The position numbers were made by a program, and so were the translations under genes. Positions 5,931 to 7,434 of a DNA stretch of 7,434 bases are shown piece by piece (within the stretch, counting starts at the first letter, position 1; each line of letters begins with the position of its first letter). The DNA comes from Bacillota bacterium (lineage in GTDB: Bacteria; Bacillota; Desulfotomaculia; Desulfotomaculales; JAJYZD01): NCBI GenBank assembly GCA_021800315.1, contig JAJYZD010000189.1, forward strand, positions 1-7,434, read 5' to 3'. Under the pieces are notes generated by a model. It was not told the origin of the DNA. It ran no database searches and saw only the letters and a list, made by a program, of their open reading frames with translations.

Positions 5931-6156
5931 GGGCATCCAAAGTACGGGACGAGGACTCGGCCTCTCCGATACCCCCTTCCCTTTAACGGTGGAAGACTCC
6001 GTCCGGGCCTACTCCTCTTTCAGCCCGGCGGCTCCGGGGAGAACTTCAACCGGTCACCCCGCGGGAACGCTTGCAGCCGGTGACGCTCCCTCTCTTGGCG
6101 GCTGGATCCGGCCTACTTTTCCCCTTCCTCGCCTTTGACTCGCTAACTTACCTGTT

Positions 6157-6185
6157 ATTGTAGCACCCGGCGGGGGGAAAGGCAA
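6157..6185 (-). promoter_or_regulatory. Promoter of the aroF-pheA operon
   Basis: On the minus strand TTGCCT (6180-6185), a 17-base spacer and TACAAT (6157-6162). The expected transcript start, near 6150, gives a leader of about 430 nt and just includes the T-box stem I. It lies in the 112-bp gap after the retropepsin-like gene. Confidence 0.8.
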
Positions 6186-6262
6186 GAGTTTTTTTCGGCC
6201 CGGCGGCTTCGGCTCCAGATCCTGTCCAAGCCAGACGACGTGTGAGCCTTTCGATTGAGCAC

Positions 6263-6646
6263 CTATGTGCCTTCGTAAAGCAAAAGGTTCTTCAAATCGA
6301 TCACGGCCCCGGCCTCTAACAACAGATCCAGCCCTAATAGCCCGTTTATATTGCCATTGGGGTCAATGTTTCCAAAACCAAGGTTGAGAGGACCGACGCA
6401 AAAAGGACCACATCTTATCCAATCCACCTGCTTCTTAAATGCATGACGATGTCCACCAATCCCATAGTCAATACCAAGCTGATCAACAAGCTCGTATTCG
6501 AGGCCGATATCTGCGACAGAGTCAGGTGAAATTAGGGTGCAAGTAGCAGCGGTATCTATTGCTACATTTTCTATTACTTTTTTCCTGTCAGCGTACATAA
6601 TCTCGATTGTGGTAAATACCAACCCATCCCGATGAATAATTTTCAC
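6263..6646 (-). CDS. Retropepsin-like aspartic protease (clan AA)
   Basis: A 127-aa product with the layout of single-domain retropepsin-like proteases, which work as dimers. NVAIDTAATCTLIS (27-40) holds the catalytic D31 in an Asp-Thr-Ala form of the D-T/S-G motif; YGIGGHRHAF (61-70) sits where the flap is expected; GLLGLDLL (102-109) gives the hydrophobic-hydrophobic-Gly pattern followed by D107. No signal peptide or membrane segment is seen, so it is probably cytosolic; the substrate is unknown. The start is GTG at 6646, 2 nt after the stop of the upstream gene, so the two are very likely translated together. Alternative roles, such as a non-catalytic dimer, cannot be excluded. Confidence 0.8.
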   Translation of the reverse strand: MKIIHRDGLVFTTIEIMYADRKKVIENVAIDTAATCTLISPDSVADIGLEYELVDQLGIDYGIGGHRHAFKKQVDWIRCGPFCVGPLNLGFGNIDPNGNINGLLGLDLLLEAGAVIDLKNLLLYEGT

Positions 6647-6648
6647 CG

Positions 6649-6891
6649 TTAACCCACTACCTTAAAGGGACTCGGCTTGATCTCAATAACCATGTCTTTG
6701 TTGGCGGTGTGGCAAACCCATATATTACCCTGACTATTAACGAGCTCCTTCGTTGCTTCCCTTGGATCAGATATACTGCGAATAATCGCCACATCTTCAA
6801 CTATTTCTTTGTTTCCCTCGATCCTGGACTTTAGTACCTCTACTTTCACATACTGATGTGGATAAAGCCTTCTTACCTCACTCCATTCCAT
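6649..6891 (-). CDS. Small conserved-looking partner of the retropepsin-like protein
   Basis: An 80-aa protein beginning MEWSEVRRLYPHQYVKVEVL. I recall similar small proteins of Firmicutes and other anaerobes (M-W-E-I----PHQWV-VEA-------R-I----V) lying next to aspartyl-protease-like genes, but the function is unknown. A mixed alpha/beta fold is likely, with a strand-rich C-terminus (GNIWVCHTANKDMVIEIKP). The ribosome binding site GGGAGGTG lies at 6901-6908. ATG at 6891 is chosen because homologs start near the M-x-W; GTG at 6897 is also well spaced. It sits 2 nt upstream of the protease gene, suggesting a common task. Confidence 0.75.
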   Translation of the reverse strand: MEWSEVRRLYPHQYVKVEVLKSRIEGNKEIVEDVAIIRSISDPREATKELVNSQGNIWVCHTANKDMVIEIKPSPFKVVG

Positions 6892-6948
6892 TGACACATT
6901 CACCTCCCTCAAATCTTCGACAGTTTCGTTGACGCCAACTTGCTATTT

Positions 6949-7161
6949 TCAAATTCGATCATCTTCTTCGCGAAGCCCCTCTGTATTCATGCCGGACAGG
7001 AAGCCGCGCAACTCATTGATCCCCTTGGCTGGAGTAAAAGTAATCGCGATTCCCTTTACTATAATTTGCATTTTTTGACGCTTGCCAAAGTTAAGCAGCT
7101 TCCTTGTATCCCGGGCGATGAGGCAGTTACCGTTCCTAGCAACGTAAGCAAAACTTAGCAT
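6949..7161 (-). CDS. AbrB-type antitoxin without a toxin
   Basis: A 70-aa product laid out like a SpoVT-AbrB domain antitoxin: VARNGNCLIARDTRKLLN (7-24) corresponds to the usual V---G-V-IPKEIRKLLN swapped-hairpin segment, KMQIIVKGIAITFTPAKG (30-47) to the following strands, and ELRGFLSGMNTEGLREEDDR (50-69) to the toxin-binding tail. The usual IPKEIR is IARDTR here, so DNA binding may be weakened. Such genes normally precede a PIN toxin, but the next gene (6891-6649) is not one, so it is an orphan. Start ATG at 7161 has no clear ribosome binding site and begins 10 nt after the stop of the upstream TnpB-like frame, so expression is uncertain. Confidence 0.6.
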   Translation of the reverse strand: MLSFAYVARNGNCLIARDTRKLLNFGKRQKMQIIVKGIAITFTPAKGINELRGFLSGMNTEGLREEDDRI

Positions 7162-7171
7162 AGGGCACTAA

Positions 7172-7434
7172 TTACGCAGAGGGAGGAAGTCTTAGCGGAA
7201 TGGCATAAGGCAGGACGCTTACACGTCGCCCCCGCCATCCGCATAGTCCTCCGCCGTGATATTCCCACTGTCGTGTACTGGTCCTCTGCTTTAGTTCGCC
7301 GCGTCGCCCCGACAATGTCGGAAACCACTTATTCTGTGACGTGAACGGCCTCGCCACCGCCGCGCCCGTATAGGACACGGCCTGCCGGTAGGCTTTGGCA
7401 GCCTGAGCCAGTTTGCGTCCACTGGCTTTCTTCT
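7172..7434 (-). CDS. C-terminal end of a TnpB-like reading frame, partial at window edge
   Basis: An open minus-strand frame enters at the right edge and ends at a TAA at 7172-7174 (87 codons visible). It begins KKASGRKLAQAAKAYRQAVS and continues with a Gly/Arg-rich tail (LSGRRGELKQ, GGGLCGWRGRR) ending PLRLPPSA. The first part matches the TnpB relic at 2571-2607, which there follows a GDRDYTAALNIG motif, so this is probably the C-terminus of a related TnpB (IS200/IS605 or IS1341 type). The RuvC and zinc-ribbon parts would lie outside the window. The tail shows no known domain and may instead be the element's omega-RNA region read through. Confidence 0.5.
   Translation of the reverse strand, partial: KKASGRKLAQAAKAYRQAVSYTGAAVARPFTSQNKWFPTLSGRRGELKQRTSTRQWEYHGGGLCGWRGRRVSVLPYAIPLRLPPSA

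Larger units (their letters stand above)
5741..6150 (-). ncRNA. T-box leader, Phe specifier, duplicated antiterminator/terminator
   Basis: The leader senses uncharged tRNA-Phe and controls aroF-pheA. Read along the minus strand from about 6150: stem I with AGAGAG (6090-6095), then GAAG followed by the specifier UUC (6041-6043) and UCCCCGGAG, then CUGAAAG and GAGUAGG (about 6018-6005), all standard T-box marks. UUC pairs with the tRNA-Phe anticodon GAA. Then come two decision modules, each made of a 6-bp stem III-like hairpin with a 6-base loop, an AGGGUGGUA T-box and a terminator: module 1 at 5856-5930, module 2 at 5750-5829. Both bulges read UGGU, which pairs with ACCA, the acceptor end expected for tRNA-Phe with discriminator A. 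There is only one stem I, so both modules must read the same tRNA or two tRNAs in turn. Confidence 0.93.

Noticed and set aside
5741..6150. Two complete tandem T-box riboswitches.
   Set aside because: The two T-box motifs are only 105 nt apart and just one AGAGAG/specifier stem I can be found, so the second unit is partial.
6186..6230. A terminator after the retropepsin-like gene next to the A/T run at 6188-6195.
   Set aside because: On the minus strand the run following the GC-rich stem is A, not T, and on the plus strand the T run precedes the stem.
1..7434. CRISPR arrays, tRNA and rRNA genes.
   Set aside because: No regularly spaced repeats and no tRNA or rRNA signature was seen on either strand.

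Overview
The window looks like a chromosomal segment from a moderately GC-rich, Gram-positive anaerobe of the Firmicutes, probably of the Desulfotomaculum/Pelotomaculum/Moorella type. This is inferred from a T-box riboswitch, strong GGAGG ribosome binding sites, the mix of toxin-antitoxin and degraded transposase sequences, and the style of the aromatic amino acid genes. Every gene I can support is on the minus strand; the only plus-strand candidate is a doubtful 3' end at the left edge.

Core (about 3549-6185): a phenylalanine-controlled operon. A promoter (TTGCCT-17-TACAAT) at 6157-6185 drives a leader of about 430 nt, followed by aroF (DAHP synthase, Thermotoga type) and pheA. PheA is a fusion in the order prephenate dehydratase - ACT - chorismate mutase, the reverse of the E. 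coli P-protein. The leader is a T-box with one stem I and one specifier (UUC, Phe) but two complete stem III / antiterminator / terminator modules in series. That is the duplicated terminator-antiterminator T-box class, and it is the most interesting feature here. Uncharged tRNA-Phe should switch on the first step of the shikimate pathway together with the two steps from chorismate to phenylpyruvate.

Left flank (1-3490): an accessory region. From right to left it holds a ribbon-helix-helix antitoxin / PIN toxin pair with its own promoter, a relic of a TnpB-like transposase C-terminus, a small sigma-70 region 4-like reading frame with a one-base frameshift, a 64-codon orphan gene with a good promoter, a gene-free stretch that may hold a decayed IS200/IS605-type end, a Schlafen AlbA_2/RecG-like regulator gene split by a one-base deletion, and about 500 bp with no convincing gene.

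Right flank (6263-7434): a compact series of minus-strand genes. They are the 3' end of a TnpB-like reading frame running off the window, an orphan AbrB-type antitoxin, a small conserved-looking protein and a retropepsin-like aspartic protease. The last two are 2 nt apart and look like one functional pair.

Overall, a biosynthetic operon sits between accessory segments rich in small genes and transposase debris. The three one-base or larger lesions (AlbA_2 gene, sigma-like gene, TnpB relic) all lie in the left flank, which suggests that side is decaying.
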